Assembly (NCBI RefSeq): GCF_024029355.1
Contig: NZ_CP097117.1
Coordinates: 1,364,001-1,428,000 of the forward strand
Reading direction: 5' to 3'
DNA from: Fructilactobacillus cliffordii
Lineage (GTDB): Bacteria; Bacillota; Bacilli; Lactobacillales; Lactobacillaceae
DNA: 64,000 nucleotides
The first letter of the stretch is position 1. Every line of letters begins with the position of its first letter. The position numbers and the translations under genes were made by a program. This document shows, in pieces, positions 53,637 through 62,535 of the stretch. The notes below the pieces were generated by a model. That model made no database searches. It saw only the letters and a program-made list of their open reading frames with translations, and had not been told where the DNA came from.

Positions 53637-54929
53637 ATGTTTGATGATGATGATAATAGCAAAGCAGTGCGCTGTTCATTCTGTGGTAAGACCCAAGATC
53701 AGGTGAAGAAAATTGTAGCTGGTCCTGGAGTTTACATTTGTAATGAATGCATTGATTTATGTAACCAAATTATTTCTGATGAACTACGCGGACAAGGTGG
53801 TAGTGATGAAGAAATCAAGGTGCTTACTCCGGAAGAAATTGTGGAACAGCTGAATGACTATGTAATTGGCCAAACAGAGGCAAAAAAAACTTTAGCCGTT
53901 GCCGTTTACAATCATTACCTCCGAATTAAAGATTTGGATCATGATGAAGCAGAGGATACGGATGGCGATCAGCAAGCTTACCAGGCCTTAGAAGCAGATA
54001 CTGAAATCCAAAAGAGTAACATTTGTATGATTGGCTCAACTGGATCAGGGAAGACGTACATCGCGCAAACACTGGCAAACATTATTAACGTTCCCTTTGC
54101 GATTGCCGATGCAACCACGTTAACCGAAGCTGGTTACGTGGGTGAGGACGTTGAAAACATCCTGTTGAAATTGCTACAAAACGCTGATTTTGACGTGGAA
54201 CGGGCCGAAAAGGGAATCATTTACATCGACGAAATCGATAAAATCGCAAAAAAGAGCGAGAACGTTTCGATTACTCGGGATGTTTCCGGAGAGGGGGTCC
54301 AACAGTCGTTACTAAAGATTTTAGAAGGTACGATTGCTAACGTTCCCCCAAAGGGAGGACGGAAAAACCCGCAACAAGATTTTATTAAAGTAGATACTAA
54401 AAACATTCTCTTTATCGTTGGAGGAGCTTTCCCTGGAATTGAAGACATTGTTAAGCATCGCTTGGGTGATCAAACGATTGGATTTGGTTCCAACCGGCAA
54501 GAAGTGATTGCTGAAAGTGATGATGACCTGATGCAACAGGTGATTCCAGAAGATTTAATGAAATTTGGTTTAATCCCCGAATTCATTGGTCGGCTGCCTA
54601 TCCTAACGGAACTCAATAAATTAGATGAAGAAGACCTAGTGCGGATCTTAACCGAACCGAAGAATGCTTTAGTCAAGCAGTACCAGAAACTCTTAGCGCT
54701 GCAAGGGGTTAAGTTGACCTTTGAAAAGCCAGCCCTGCAGGAAATGGCGCAAGAAGCCATTAGTCGAAACACGGGAGCTCGGGGATTACGGTCGATTATC
54801 GAAAGTGTAATGCGAGACATCATGTTTATCATTCCAAGTCGGAAAGATATTGAAGAAGTGATTGTAACCAAGGACACGGTGGTGAACCATAGTGAACCGA
54901 AACTGGTCTTAAAGAAGAAGGTCAAATAG
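53637..54929 (+). CDS. clpX: ClpXP ATPase subunit ClpX
   Basis: 430-aa AAA+ unfoldase that feeds substrates to ClpP. N-terminal C4 zinc finger (CSFCGKTQ and CNECIDLC), Walker A GSTGSGKT at residues 133-140, Walker [11 protein letters not shown], the IGFGSN loop that docks ClpP, and sensor motifs in the C-terminal domain ([12 protein letters not shown]). Length is usual. It has its own promoter and is followed 19 bases later by engB. Confidence 0.98.
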   Translation: MFDDDDNSKAVRCSFCGKTQDQVKKIVAGPGVYICNECIDLCNQIISDELRGQGGSDEEIKVLTPEEIVEQLNDYVIGQTEAKKTLAVAVYNHYLRIKDLDHDEAEDTDGDQQAYQALEADTEIQKSNICMIGSTGSGKTYIAQTLANIINVPFAIADATTLTEAGYVGEDVENILLKLLQNADFDVERAEKGIIYIDEIDKIAKKSENVSITRDVSGEGVQQSLLKILEGTIANVPPKGGRKNPQQDFIKVDTKNILFIVGGAFPGIEDIVKHRLGDQTIGFGSNRQEVIAESDDDLMQQVIPEDLMKFGLIPEFIGRLPILTELNKLDEEDLVRILTEPKNALVKQYQKLLALQGVKLTFEKPALQEMAQEAISRNTGARGLRSIIESVMRDIMFIIPSRKDIEEVIVTKDTVVNHSEPKLVLKKKVK

Positions 54930-54948
54930 CCAGCGAAAGAGGACTGAC

Positions 54949-55536
54949 ATGAAAGTAACTGATGTTGATTTAGTCATGAGCGCCGTCGACCCGAAACAAT
55001 ATCCGACCACTGGTTATCCAGAAATTGGGTTTCTGGGCCGCTCAAACGTCGGGAAATCGTCGTTAACGAACGTGTTGATTAACCGACGTGATTACGCCCA
55101 TACTTCAGGGCAACCGGGAAAAACCCAAACGTTAAACTTTTACGAAATTAATCACGCGTTATACTTCGTCGACGTTCCTGGTTACGGATACGCTAAGGTT
55201 TCCAAAACGGAACGCGAAAAGTGGGCGACGATGATTGAAACCTATCTGACTCAACGTGAAACCCTGCGTGGCGTAATTAATCTGATTGACGGCCGCCACC
55301 AGCCGAGCGACTACGATTTACAAATGCGAGATTGGTTGGACTACTACCACATTCCCGTTTTGTACGTAGCCACTAAGGTAGATAAGCTCGCCAAAAGTAA
55401 GGTGCCCCAACAACAGCAAATGTTACGGCGGGAACTGGAATTAGAAGACGATGAACCGTTGGTAATGTTTTCAGCCAAAACCAAGTTAGGTAAGGACCAA
55501 ATTGAGGCTTGGATTGAACAACAAACGCAAGCATAA
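54949..55536 (+). CDS. engB: Ribosome biogenesis GTP-binding protein EngB/YsxC
   Basis: 195-aa small GTPase needed for 50S subunit assembly. G1 is GRSNVGKS (residues 30-37), G2 to G3 include GKTQTLNFY and DVPGYGYAKVS, G4 is TKVDK, and G5 is FSAKTKLG. AGAGGA precedes the ATG. Probably cotranscribed with clpX; ends at a strong hairpin. Confidence 0.96.
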   Translation: MKVTDVDLVMSAVDPKQYPTTGYPEIGFLGRSNVGKSSLTNVLINRRDYAHTSGQPGKTQTLNFYEINHALYFVDVPGYGYAKVSKTEREKWATMIETYLTQRETLRGVINLIDGRHQPSDYDLQMRDWLDYYHIPVLYVATKVDKLAKSKVPQQQQMLRRELELEDDEPLVMFSAKTKLGKDQIEAWIEQQTQA

Positions 55537-55576
55537 AAAAAGGATCATTGGAAATATTTTCCAATGATCCTTTTCA
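55537..55576. terminator. Strong bidirectional terminator between engB and hydrolase
   Basis: A 17-bp perfect stem (55538-55554 with 55558-55574) with a 3-base loop; serves the two convergent genes. Confidence 0.93.
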
Positions 55577-55591
55577 ATTTAAAGGCTGAGA

Positions 55592-56536
55592 TTAAAGTTT
55601 AGCCGTGAAGAATTCGTCTAATTTAGTGACTGCTTTGTCGGTTGCTTCAGGCTGATCATACAAATCGTAGTGAGTCGTGTTAGAAAAGACCGTGAGTTCC
55701 TTATCTTGAGTGGCTGCCTGATCGTAATATTCGTAGGCAAAGCGATAGGAAGCAAAGCTACCAGGAATATCTCCTACGATTAATTCTAACGGTTGAGTGG
55801 CCAATTTGTCAGCTAGAGCTAATGGATCGTAGCCGAAATCAAAGGCTAAGCTAGTGTAAACAAATTGGTTGGGAGCGTACTGATCATTGCCCCGTGGGGT
55901 TAAATAGTAATCAATGGCTTGCTCAATATCGACGTCAGTAATTCCGGCCTTAATCCGATCTTCTTGACTAGCAGGTAAAACAGGAATATGTTTAATTGCT
56001 GCTCCTTGAGCTTCGGCAGTTCGTTGTTGGGCCATATCATTTAGGGTGTCAATTAAGGCATTGTTATTAGGTCCGAAAGTTTCTCGGTATACCATCCCTA
56101 CGTTAGCTGGAGCTACTCCGGCTACGGCTTTAATTCGTTTATCAATTTTAGCAGCATTCAACGTGAAACCACCGCCGCCACAAATTCCCATGGCGCCAAT
56201 TTTATCATGATCAACGTAGTCTAACGTGTCCAAAAAATCAATGGCAGCGATGACACCAACCGTACGCGCAAATGGAATTTCTGAATTATGTGGTTCACCA
56301 GCACTTTGACCTTGATAAGGGGAATCATATGCTAGGGCAAGCCACCCGTGTTGAGCCAGTTTGGTAGCATAAATTTTTCCGGATGTCTGGTTAAAATCAC
56401 TGCTAGTAGGATGATTAACTACGATGGCTGGATGCTTTTTCGTTGAATCGAAGTCGGCTGGGAAAAATAGCTGGCCTTTCATTTCTAAGTCATTCAATTC
56501 CCGAACTGGAAATGTAACGTTTTCTTTTTTAATCAT
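55592..56536 (-). CDS. Alpha/beta hydrolase with Cys nucleophile (dienelactone-hydrolase-like)
   Basis: 314-aa soluble hydrolase. HPAIVVNHPTSSDFNQTSG near residue 50 gives the oxyanion region, AYDSPYQGQSAGEPH follows, the nucleophile elbow reads GICGG with C119, and a late NTTHYDLYD supplies the His. This matches the YcjY/DLH-like group; the substrate is unknown. ATG at 56536 with AAAGGAGAG upstream; the open frame to 56773 has no start support. Divergently transcribed from a TetR-family gene, probably its regulator. Confidence 0.85.
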   Translation of the reverse strand: MIKKENVTFPVRELNDLEMKGQLFFPADFDSTKKHPAIVVNHPTSSDFNQTSGKIYATKLAQHGWLALAYDSPYQGQSAGEPHNSEIPFARTVGVIAAIDFLDTLDYVDHDKIGAMGICGGGGFTLNAAKIDKRIKAVAGVAPANVGMVYRETFGPNNNALIDTLNDMAQQRTAEAQGAAIKHIPVLPASQEDRIKAGITDVDIEQAIDYYLTPRGNDQYAPNQFVYTSLAFDFGYDPLALADKLATQPLELIVGDIPGSFASYRFAYEYYDQAATQDKELTVFSNTTHYDLYDQPEATDKAVTKLDEFFTAKL

Positions 56537-56553
56537 TATTTCTCTCCTTTTTA

Positions 56554-56640
56554 CATTGCAATGAATTATTACACAAGAGTATAATAAATTGAAAAGCAAA
56601 CTAATGCAATGCCCAATTTTTGCCAAAGTTGAATTAATGC
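56554..56640. promoter_or_regulatory. Divergent control region of hydrolase and tetR genes
   Basis: A perfect 10-bp palindrome CATTGCAATG (56554-56563) overlaps the -35 TTGCAA (56556-56561) of a plus-strand promoter whose -10 is TATAAT (56580-56585, 18-base spacing). A similar AATGCAATG lies at 56604-56612, and a related ATTAATGCACATTGG near 56634-56648. These shared GCAATG half-sites are the likely TetR operators; the minus-strand promoter is not clear. Confidence 0.6.
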
Positions 56641-56678
56641 ACATTGGCATCCTAAGTGGGTAGGAAGAGGATGGTTGG

Positions 56679-57209
56679 ATGGCAACGGATCGGCGAGTAA
56701 TTAAAACCAGAACAGCAATTGCTTCGAGTTTTAAGCGACTACTAGAACGTAATGATTTAGAAGATATTACCATTAAAATGATTTGTGATGAAGCTAATAT
56801 TGGCAGAAAAACGTTTTATTTACATTTTTCTGATAAATATGAATTGATGGATCAATTTTTAAACGCCTATCTTGAGCAATTATTTGCTGCTTGTCAGGAT
56901 TTAAATCCCAATCAGTTGGAAGCCAAAACGCTAATTTGGTTAGAATTTTTTCAAACCAACCAACGTTTTTTTGCTAATCTGTTTCGAAGTAGTTCTTCGT
57001 ATTTATTTCGGCAAAAGTTTTATGAATTTACCCGGAAATCGTTATTGAATAAGAATTTACAGTTAGATCCGATTGAATTGGAATTCATTGATTATGGAAT
57101 AGATGGTTTGATGGAAGCAATCGTGGTAAAAAATGACTTCGATAATCTTCCGGAGTTAGCAAAAAAAATCGCTCAAATTTTACTGAAATTTGAAAATGAA
57201 GCAAAGTGA
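56679..57209 (+). CDS. TetR/AcrR family transcriptional regulator
   Basis: 176-aa repressor-type protein. The N-terminal helix-turn-helix is plain (TRTAIASSFKRLLERNDLEDITIKMICDEANIGRKTFYLHF), with a C-terminal ligand-binding helical domain of about 120 residues. AGAGGATGG precedes the ATG. It most likely controls the divergent alpha/beta hydrolase; the ligand is unknown. The gene is AT-rich compared with neighbours (many TTT, AAT), a possible sign of separate history. Confidence 0.9.
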   Translation: MATDRRVIKTRTAIASSFKRLLERNDLEDITIKMICDEANIGRKTFYLHFSDKYELMDQFLNAYLEQLFAACQDLNPNQLEAKTLIWLEFFQTNQRFFANLFRSSSSYLFRQKFYEFTRKSLLNKNLQLDPIELEFIDYGIDGLMEAIVVKNDFDNLPELAKKIAQILLKFENEAK

Positions 57210-57271
57210 ATTTGGAATCAAAGGTTTTAAATTGGTTAGATGACAGCTAGTGCATTTTGATTACACCAAAC

Positions 57272-57304
57272 AAAAAGGAACCAGCCCCGTGGGACTAGTT
57301 CCTT
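57272..57304 (-). terminator. Terminator of the 56-aa gene
   Basis: AAGGAAC pairs with GTTCCTT, with inner AG/CT and CCC/GGG pairing around two mismatches; A run at 57272-57276 gives T residues on the minus strand. Confidence 0.65.
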
Positions 57305-57473
57305 ACTTGTCATCTTTTTTAAAGAAGCGGTCGTGGCGTTTTGTTTCGGCATCATGATCCTCTGTGTCTTCTTTTTTCATATAATCACTACGTTGATTGT
57401 CTTTTGGATTAATTTTGGCGAATTTATTCAACATTTCGTCTAAATCAGCTTGCTTATTGATGTGTAATCCCAT
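57303..57473 (-). CDS. Small SPJ_0845-like protein
   Basis: 56-aa acidic, charged protein starting MGLHINKQADLDEMLNKFAKI, which resembles the SPJ_0845 family of small Lactobacillales proteins of unknown function. The ATG at 57473 has AAAGGAG 8 bases upstream; the frame runs on to 57548 without a ribosome binding site. The C-terminal half is nearly all charged residues, so probably disordered. Lies between tetR (convergent) and uvrC. Confidence 0.68.
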   Translation of the reverse strand: MGLHINKQADLDEMLNKFAKINPKDNQRSDYMKKEDTEDHDAETKRHDRFFKKDDK

Positions 57474-57618
57474 TTCGTTCACTCCTTTGGGCATATGATA
57501 GCAAAAAACACTCTGGTTGTCATTTAGTTCGATAGTCAATTTAATCATTTAGTTATACAAATGAAATTAAGTTATTTATAATTATGAAAGCAACTCTCGG
57601 AGGAAAGGAGGGAACCAA

Positions 57619-59427
57619 GTGGCTTCAGAACACATCGAAAATAAATTAAAATTGCTACCCGAAAAACCGGGGGTCTACATTATGAAGGATCAGAACGGCA
57701 AAGTAATCTACGTGGGGAAATCCAAAAATTTAAAAAACCGGGTTCGTTCCTACTTTAAAAGTCGGCAGTATGGACGACGAGCCAAACTGGTCGAAAACAT
57801 TGCGGATTACGAAACCATTATTACGGCGACGGATAAGGAATCCTTTCTATTAGAAATCACTTTAATCCAAAAGTATCGTCCTTACTATAACGTTCGGCTC
57901 AAAAATGGGACGGGTGGCTATCCTTACATTAAAATTACCAACGAACGGGATCCCCGGATGTTAGTAACTAGTTATGTAAAAAACGATGGGGCCTACTACT
58001 ACGGACCTTATCCTAACGTTTATGCAGCCGACGAAACGTTAAAATTTTTGCAAAAAATGTACCCGTTACGACGATGCAATGGATACCAAGGTCGAGCTTG
58101 CCTGTACTACCACATGGATCAGTGCCTCGGAGCTTGTTTTCGGGAGGTTCCTAAAGTGGAATACCAAGCACAGATTAAGAAGATTAAGTCCTTCTTAAAC
58201 GGAAACGTAACAGAAGCCAAACAAATTCTGACGCGGCGGATGAATGAAGCCGCTCAAAACTTAGAGTTTGAACGGGCGGCGGAGATTCGGGATCAGTTGA
58301 ACTACATCCAGGCGACGGTCGAAAAGCAAAAAATTATTTCCCATGACTATACGCAGAGAGACGTCTTTAACTTTTACGCTGACAAAGGGTGGCTGTCGAT
58401 TCAAGTGTTCTACATTCGCCAAGCTCGCTTAATGAAGCGAACGAAGCGCCTTTTTCCAATTCTGAGTACTCCTGAAGAAGAGGTCACGAACTTCATTGTG
58501 CAGTTCTATGACCAGCAGGATCGGGTGCAACCCCGTGAAATTTTGGTGCCCAAGAGCATTGATACAGATGTGATTACGCAGTTAACCGGGATTCCGGCGC
58601 GGACGCCGGTGCGGGGGCAAAAACGGGCCTTGTTGCGGATGGCGCAGGAAAACGCCAAGTATGTGTTAGATGAAAAATTCCGGTTACTAGAAATGAACCA
58701 GCGCAAAACGGTCGGAGCCGCACATGATCTGAGTCAAGTTTTAGGCTTACCGTCAGCACATCGGATTGAAGCCTTTGACCACTCACATATTGATGGAGCC
58801 GATTTAGTTTCGGCCCTAGTGGTGTTTGAAGATGGAAAACCTAACAAAAACATGTACCGTAAGTACAAGTTAAAAACGGTTACCCATGCAGATGAAGCAG
58901 CTAGTACCAGAGAAGTCATTCGGCGGCGTTACACGCGGTTACTAAAGGAACATTCTGAATTGCCGGATTTGATTTTGATGGATGGGGGTGAAATTCAGCT
59001 CAATGCCGTGAAGGATGTCTTAGAAAACGAGCTGGATTTGGACATTCCGGTGGCCGGGATGGTGAAGAATCCGAAGCATAAAACTGCTGATCTACTCTAT
59101 GGAGTTAATGATCAGCATGTGGATTTGGATCCACACAGTCAGGCTTTTTATCTGGTGCAACGGATTCAGGACGAAGTGCACCGCTTTGCGATTAGCTTCC
59201 ACCATGACCTACACAGTAAGAATTCGATGACCTCGCGGTTAGATAGCATTAAAGGGGTGGGGCCAAAGACGCGAAACAAATTACTGCGTAACTTTGGGTC
59301 CATGAAGAAGATTGAAGCTGCTTCAGTCGAAGAATTGCAGCAGTTAGGCATTTCTAAAACGGTGGCGCAGACCATTCACTACTCCTTTGCCAACCAAGTG
59401 GCAGTAGGAGAACACGCACAGAAGTAA
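57619..59427 (+). CDS. uvrC: Excinuclease ABC subunit C
   Basis: 602-aa dual-incision nuclease of nucleotide excision repair. N-terminal GIY-YIG domain (GVYIMKD and VIYVGKSKNLKNRV), UVR motif around residues 200-235 (LEFERAAEIRDQL), RNase H-like 3' nuclease domain (EAFDHSHIDGADLVSALVVF), and C-terminal helix-hairpin-helix (LDSIKGVGPKTRNKLL). GTG start with AAAGGAGGG. Typical length. Confidence 0.97.
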   Translation: MASEHIENKLKLLPEKPGVYIMKDQNGKVIYVGKSKNLKNRVRSYFKSRQYGRRAKLVENIADYETIITATDKESFLLEITLIQKYRPYYNVRLKNGTGGYPYIKITNERDPRMLVTSYVKNDGAYYYGPYPNVYAADETLKFLQKMYPLRRCNGYQGRACLYYHMDQCLGACFREVPKVEYQAQIKKIKSFLNGNVTEAKQILTRRMNEAAQNLEFERAAEIRDQLNYIQATVEKQKIISHDYTQRDVFNFYADKGWLSIQVFYIRQARLMKRTKRLFPILSTPEEEVTNFIVQFYDQQDRVQPREILVPKSIDTDVITQLTGIPARTPVRGQKRALLRMAQENAKYVLDEKFRLLEMNQRKTVGAAHDLSQVLGLPSAHRIEAFDHSHIDGADLVSALVVFEDGKPNKNMYRKYKLKTVTHADEAASTREVIRRRYTRLLKEHSELPDLILMDGGEIQLNAVKDVLENELDLDIPVAGMVKNPKHKTADLLYGVNDQHVDLDPHSQAFYLVQRIQDEVHRFAISFHHDLHSKNSMTSRLDSIKGVGPKTRNKLLRNFGSMKKIEAASVEELQQLGISKTVAQTIHYSFANQVAVGEHAQK

Positions 59428-59448
59428 CGACTAAAGAACGGAGAAAAT

Positions 59449-60756
59449 ATGTTTGTAGATCAAGTACAATTTAAGGTAAAAGCGGGTAAGGGAGGCGACG
59501 GGATGGTCGGCTTCCGCCGCGAAAAGTACGTTCCCAATGGAGGACCATCCGGTGGTGATGGTGGTCACGGTGGTAATGTGATCTTTCAGGTTGATTCTGG
59601 AATGAGCACCCTGATGGATTTTAAGTACAAAAAGGTTTTTAAAGCCGAAAACGGTGGCAATGGGGCCAATAAAAAAATGACGGGTGCTAGTGCCCCTGAT
59701 CTGGTGATTAAGGTTCCCGAAGGCACGACCGTTTACAATCAAGCCACCGACCAACCGATTGCCGACCTGACCAAACCAGACGAAGAAGTGGTGATTGCTA
59801 AAGGTGGCCGTGGGGGCCGAGGAAACGTGCACTTTGCAACGGCCAAAAACTCGGCACCAGAAATTGCAGAAAACGGAGAACCGGGTGAAGAACTGGACCT
59901 TAGTTTACAACTCCGGTTGCTGGCTGATGTGGGACTGGTTGGATTCCCGTCGGCTGGGAAATCAACGCTTTTAAAAACCATTACGAATTCGAAGCCGAAG
60001 GTAGCTCAGTACCACTTTACAACGCTAGTTCCGAACCTAGGAATTGTGCGCAACGATGATGGTAATGACTTTGTCATTGCGGACCTGCCTGGATTAATTG
60101 AAGGGGCTTCACAGGGAGTCGGATTGGGATTTGCTTTCTTGCGCCACATCCAACGGACTCGAGTCATTTTACACGTAGTGGATATGAGTGGCGTCGAAGG
60201 GCGTGATCCGTATGATGACTACCAAAAAATTAACGCGGAATTAGAAAACTTTGATCCGCAACTGTTAGAACGACCGCAAATTATCGTGGCTAGTAAAATG
60301 GATCTGCCCGACTCGGCGACTAATTTAGAACATTTTAAGGCAGAACTAGCCCAACACGATGATCAGCTAGCCCGAAAGATTGATCCAATTTCGTCGGTAA
60401 CCCACCAGGGATTAACGACTCTCATACGGGATACGGGAGCGTTACTGGCAGAAACACCGAAGTTTCCAGTGGTTAGTGAACTTGAGCCGGTCGGAGCTGA
60501 CGAAGTGGTTTACACTGCGGAAAATGAAACTACGTCACCATTTACCTTGCAACGGGATGAAGATGGTGTCTGGGTCATTAGCGGAGCTAAGATTGAGCGG
60601 TTGTTTAAGATGACGAATACTGACCATGCCCAAAGTTTAATGCGGTTTACACGGCAAATGCGTGGAATGGGAATTGATGAAGCTTTGCGGAATGCTGGGG
60701 CAAAGGACGGTGACTTAGTGCGCATCTTAGACTTTACTTTTGATTACGTAAATTAA
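59449..60756 (+). CDS. obgE: GTPase ObgE/CgtA
   Basis: 435-aa ribosome-associated GTPase linked to 50S assembly and stress responses. The Gly-rich Obg domain ([20 protein letters not shown] and GGRGGRGN) fills residues 1-158; the G domain has G1 GFPSAGKST at 165-173, [10 protein letters not shown], and SKMDLP; the last 75 residues form the OCT domain. 21 bases after uvrC. Confidence 0.97.
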   Translation: MFVDQVQFKVKAGKGGDGMVGFRREKYVPNGGPSGGDGGHGGNVIFQVDSGMSTLMDFKYKKVFKAENGGNGANKKMTGASAPDLVIKVPEGTTVYNQATDQPIADLTKPDEEVVIAKGGRGGRGNVHFATAKNSAPEIAENGEPGEELDLSLQLRLLADVGLVGFPSAGKSTLLKTITNSKPKVAQYHFTTLVPNLGIVRNDDGNDFVIADLPGLIEGASQGVGLGFAFLRHIQRTRVILHVVDMSGVEGRDPYDDYQKINAELENFDPQLLERPQIIVASKMDLPDSATNLEHFKAELAQHDDQLARKIDPISSVTHQGLTTLIRDTGALLAETPKFPVVSELEPVGADEVVYTAENETTSPFTLQRDEDGVWVISGAKIERLFKMTNTDHAQSLMRFTRQMRGMGIDEALRNAGAKDGDLVRILDFTFDYVN

Positions 60757-60788
60757 AAAAGTAGTTAACGTAAGTTAACTACTTTTTT
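60755..60788. terminator. Bidirectional terminator between obgE and the 60787 gene
   Basis: A 15-bp perfect stem (60755-60769 with 60774-60788), 4-base loop, A/T runs on both sides. Confidence 0.93.
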
Positions 60789-61038
60789 AGCCGAAAATGA
60801 TTTGATTGGCGTGCAGCCGATAGCCATAGAGTCGTTGAGGTTGCTCGATGCTTTGAAAAAGATCGACCTGGCCATCTAAGGCTTGCGTGCGAGCGTCAAA
60901 CTGTTCTAAAGTGAGGGGCTTTGCCGGAGCAGCAGCTGGCAGTAAAAATAGCCGGTTGTCCTGTAGTTGTAATTCGGAGACGGGTTGCACGTTGTGATTA
61001 AGTTCGACAAACAGGGTGCGGTGGGAATCAAGATCCAC
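60787..61038 (-). CDS. Hypothetical protein, start unclear, possibly decaying
   Basis: 83 aa from a GTG at 61038, ending SIEQPQRLYGYRLHANQIIFG; no family recognised. The frame stays open upstream to about 61125 and still reads like protein (for example FALSNLISKAGDFIQLHQF), but it contains no ATG, GTG or TTG with a ribosome binding site. An ATG at about 61120 is in another frame that stops after a few codons. So the original start may have been lost by mutation or a frameshift. A TATAAT on the minus strand (61154-61149) could be its promoter. Confidence 0.5.
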   Translation of the reverse strand: MDLDSHRTLFVELNHNVQPVSELQLQDNRLFLLPAAAPAKPLTLEQFDARTQALDGQVDLFQSIEQPQRLYGYRLHANQIIFG

Positions 61039-61207
61039 TGCCGAAACGTTAAACTGATGAAGTTGGATAAAATCACCTGCTTTGCTAATCAGATTAGAAA
61101 GTGCGAATTGAGGGGACCATGATTTTTCAGTTCAGATAAGCTACAATTATTATATGAGTTTTAGCGCTGAAATACATTAATGAGTCCGAAAAGGAACGGG
61201 AAAAAAT

Positions 61208-62143
61208 ATGCAGTTAGAGTTTTTTGGTACGGGGGCGGGAGTGCCCGGTAAGTTTAGAAACGTTTCAAGCGTAGTGTTACGCTTGTTAGATGAAGCAAAT
61301 GAGGTTTGGATGTTTGATTGTGGGGAAGGAACGCAACAACAAATTTTACGGTCCACCTTAAAACCCCGCAAGATTAATAAGATTTTTATTACGCACTTGC
61401 ATGGTGATCACATTTTTGGGCTACCCGGATTGTTATCAAGCCGGTCATTTCAAGGGGGAACGGATGATTTAACCATCTACGGTCCGGTTGGCATCAAGCG
61501 CTACGTGCAAACTTCATTGCAAGTGAGTCAAACCCGGCTAGCGTATCAAATTCACTACGTGGAACTAACCGATCCCGGAGTAATTTATGAAGATGATCAA
61601 TTTACAGTGAAAGCGGAACAGTTGGACCATCAAATTGAATCCTGGGGCTATCGGGTAGAAGAACATGATCATCCTGGCGAATTAATGGTCGAAAAATTGC
61701 AAGAAGAGCATATCCCAGCTGGTCCAGTTTATGGTAAGCTTAAACTGGGTGAGCAGGTGACTCTCGCCGACGGACGGACGATTAACGGACAGGATTTTAT
61801 TGGTCAACCACAACCAGGGAGAACGGTCACGATTCTAGGTGATACCAGAAAGACTACTAACATTAAAAAGTTAGCTCAGGATGCGGATGTTCTGGTTCAT
61901 GAAAGTACCTTTGGAAAGGGAGAAGCTAAGTTAGCTCGTAACTATTTCCATTCGACTAACATCCAAGCAGCACAGGGAGCCGTTCAAGCTAACGTTGGTC
62001 AGTTGTTATTAACCCATATTTCTGCCCGTTACACCGCCAAGATGGCCCGGGAGTTACAACAGCAAGCCCGCCAAATTTTTCCGCACAGCAAGGTTGTTAA
62101 AGACTTTGATGTGGTGGATATTCCATTTAAGAAAAAGGAGTAA
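61208..62143 (+). CDS. rnz: Ribonuclease Z
   Basis: 311-aa metallo-beta-lactamase endonuclease that trims the 3' end of tRNA precursors lacking encoded [22 protein letters not shown] at the start, the metal motif [27 protein letters not shown], and GDTRKT near residue 215 are diagnostic. AAAAGGAA precedes the ATG. Coupled with the LapA-like gene 5 bases later. Confidence 0.96.
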   Translation: MQLEFFGTGAGVPGKFRNVSSVVLRLLDEANEVWMFDCGEGTQQQILRSTLKPRKINKIFITHLHGDHIFGLPGLLSSRSFQGGTDDLTIYGPVGIKRYVQTSLQVSQTRLAYQIHYVELTDPGVIYEDDQFTVKAEQLDHQIESWGYRVEEHDHPGELMVEKLQEEHIPAGPVYGKLKLGEQVTLADGRTINGQDFIGQPQPGRTVTILGDTRKTTNIKKLAQDADVLVHESTFGKGEAKLARNYFHSTNIQAAQGAVQANVGQLLLTHISARYTAKMARELQQQARQIFPHSKVVKDFDVVDIPFKKKE

Positions 62144-62148
62144 CACAC

Positions 62149-62517
62149 ATGAAAAAACAAATTGGAGTAATTACAGCGATTATTTTGGTAATTATCATGG
62201 CATTTTTCGTATTAATGAATATGACCAGTACCGAAATCAACTTTGGCTTTACTACGGTTGAATTTCCGCTGATTTTAATCATCTTGGGGAGTCTATTTGT
62301 TGGAGCAATTTTAATGTTCCTCTTTTCCTCGTTTTCGAGCTTTAAAAACCACCGAGCTTCTAAAGCTGCTAACAAAGAAATCAATGATTTAAACCAACAA
62401 ATCGCTTCTTTAAAACAACAACTTTTAGATCAAGATCAGGAGCAATTGGCGAACCAAAAAGCAGCCGCAGCCGCTAAAGTTAACCAATCGACTGATTCAA
62501 AACCAGACCCACAATAG
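62149..62517 (+). CDS. LapA-domain membrane protein
   Basis: 122-aa protein with two membrane helices (about residues 7-24 and 42-65) joined by a short STEINFGFTTVEFP hairpin, followed by a cytoplasmic coiled-coil (LNQQIASLKQQLLDQ) and an Ala/Gln-rich tail. It matches the lipopolysaccharide-assembly-protein-A domain (DUF1049) family, whose role in Gram-positives is unknown. It sits between rnz and recJ, a common order in lactobacilli. Confidence 0.85.
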   Translation: MKKQIGVITAIILVIIMAFFVLMNMTSTEINFGFTTVEFPLILIILGSLFVGAILMFLFSSFSSFKNHRASKAANKEINDLNQQIASLKQQLLDQDQEQLANQKAAAAAKVNQSTDSKPDPQ

Positions 62518-62535
62518 AGCAAGCGAGGTAATTTG

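Noticed and set aside
56537..56773. Upstream extension of the hydrolase on the minus strand
   Set aside because: It would cross the tetR start and its promoter; the ATG at 56536 has a good ribosome binding site and the usual start of the fold.
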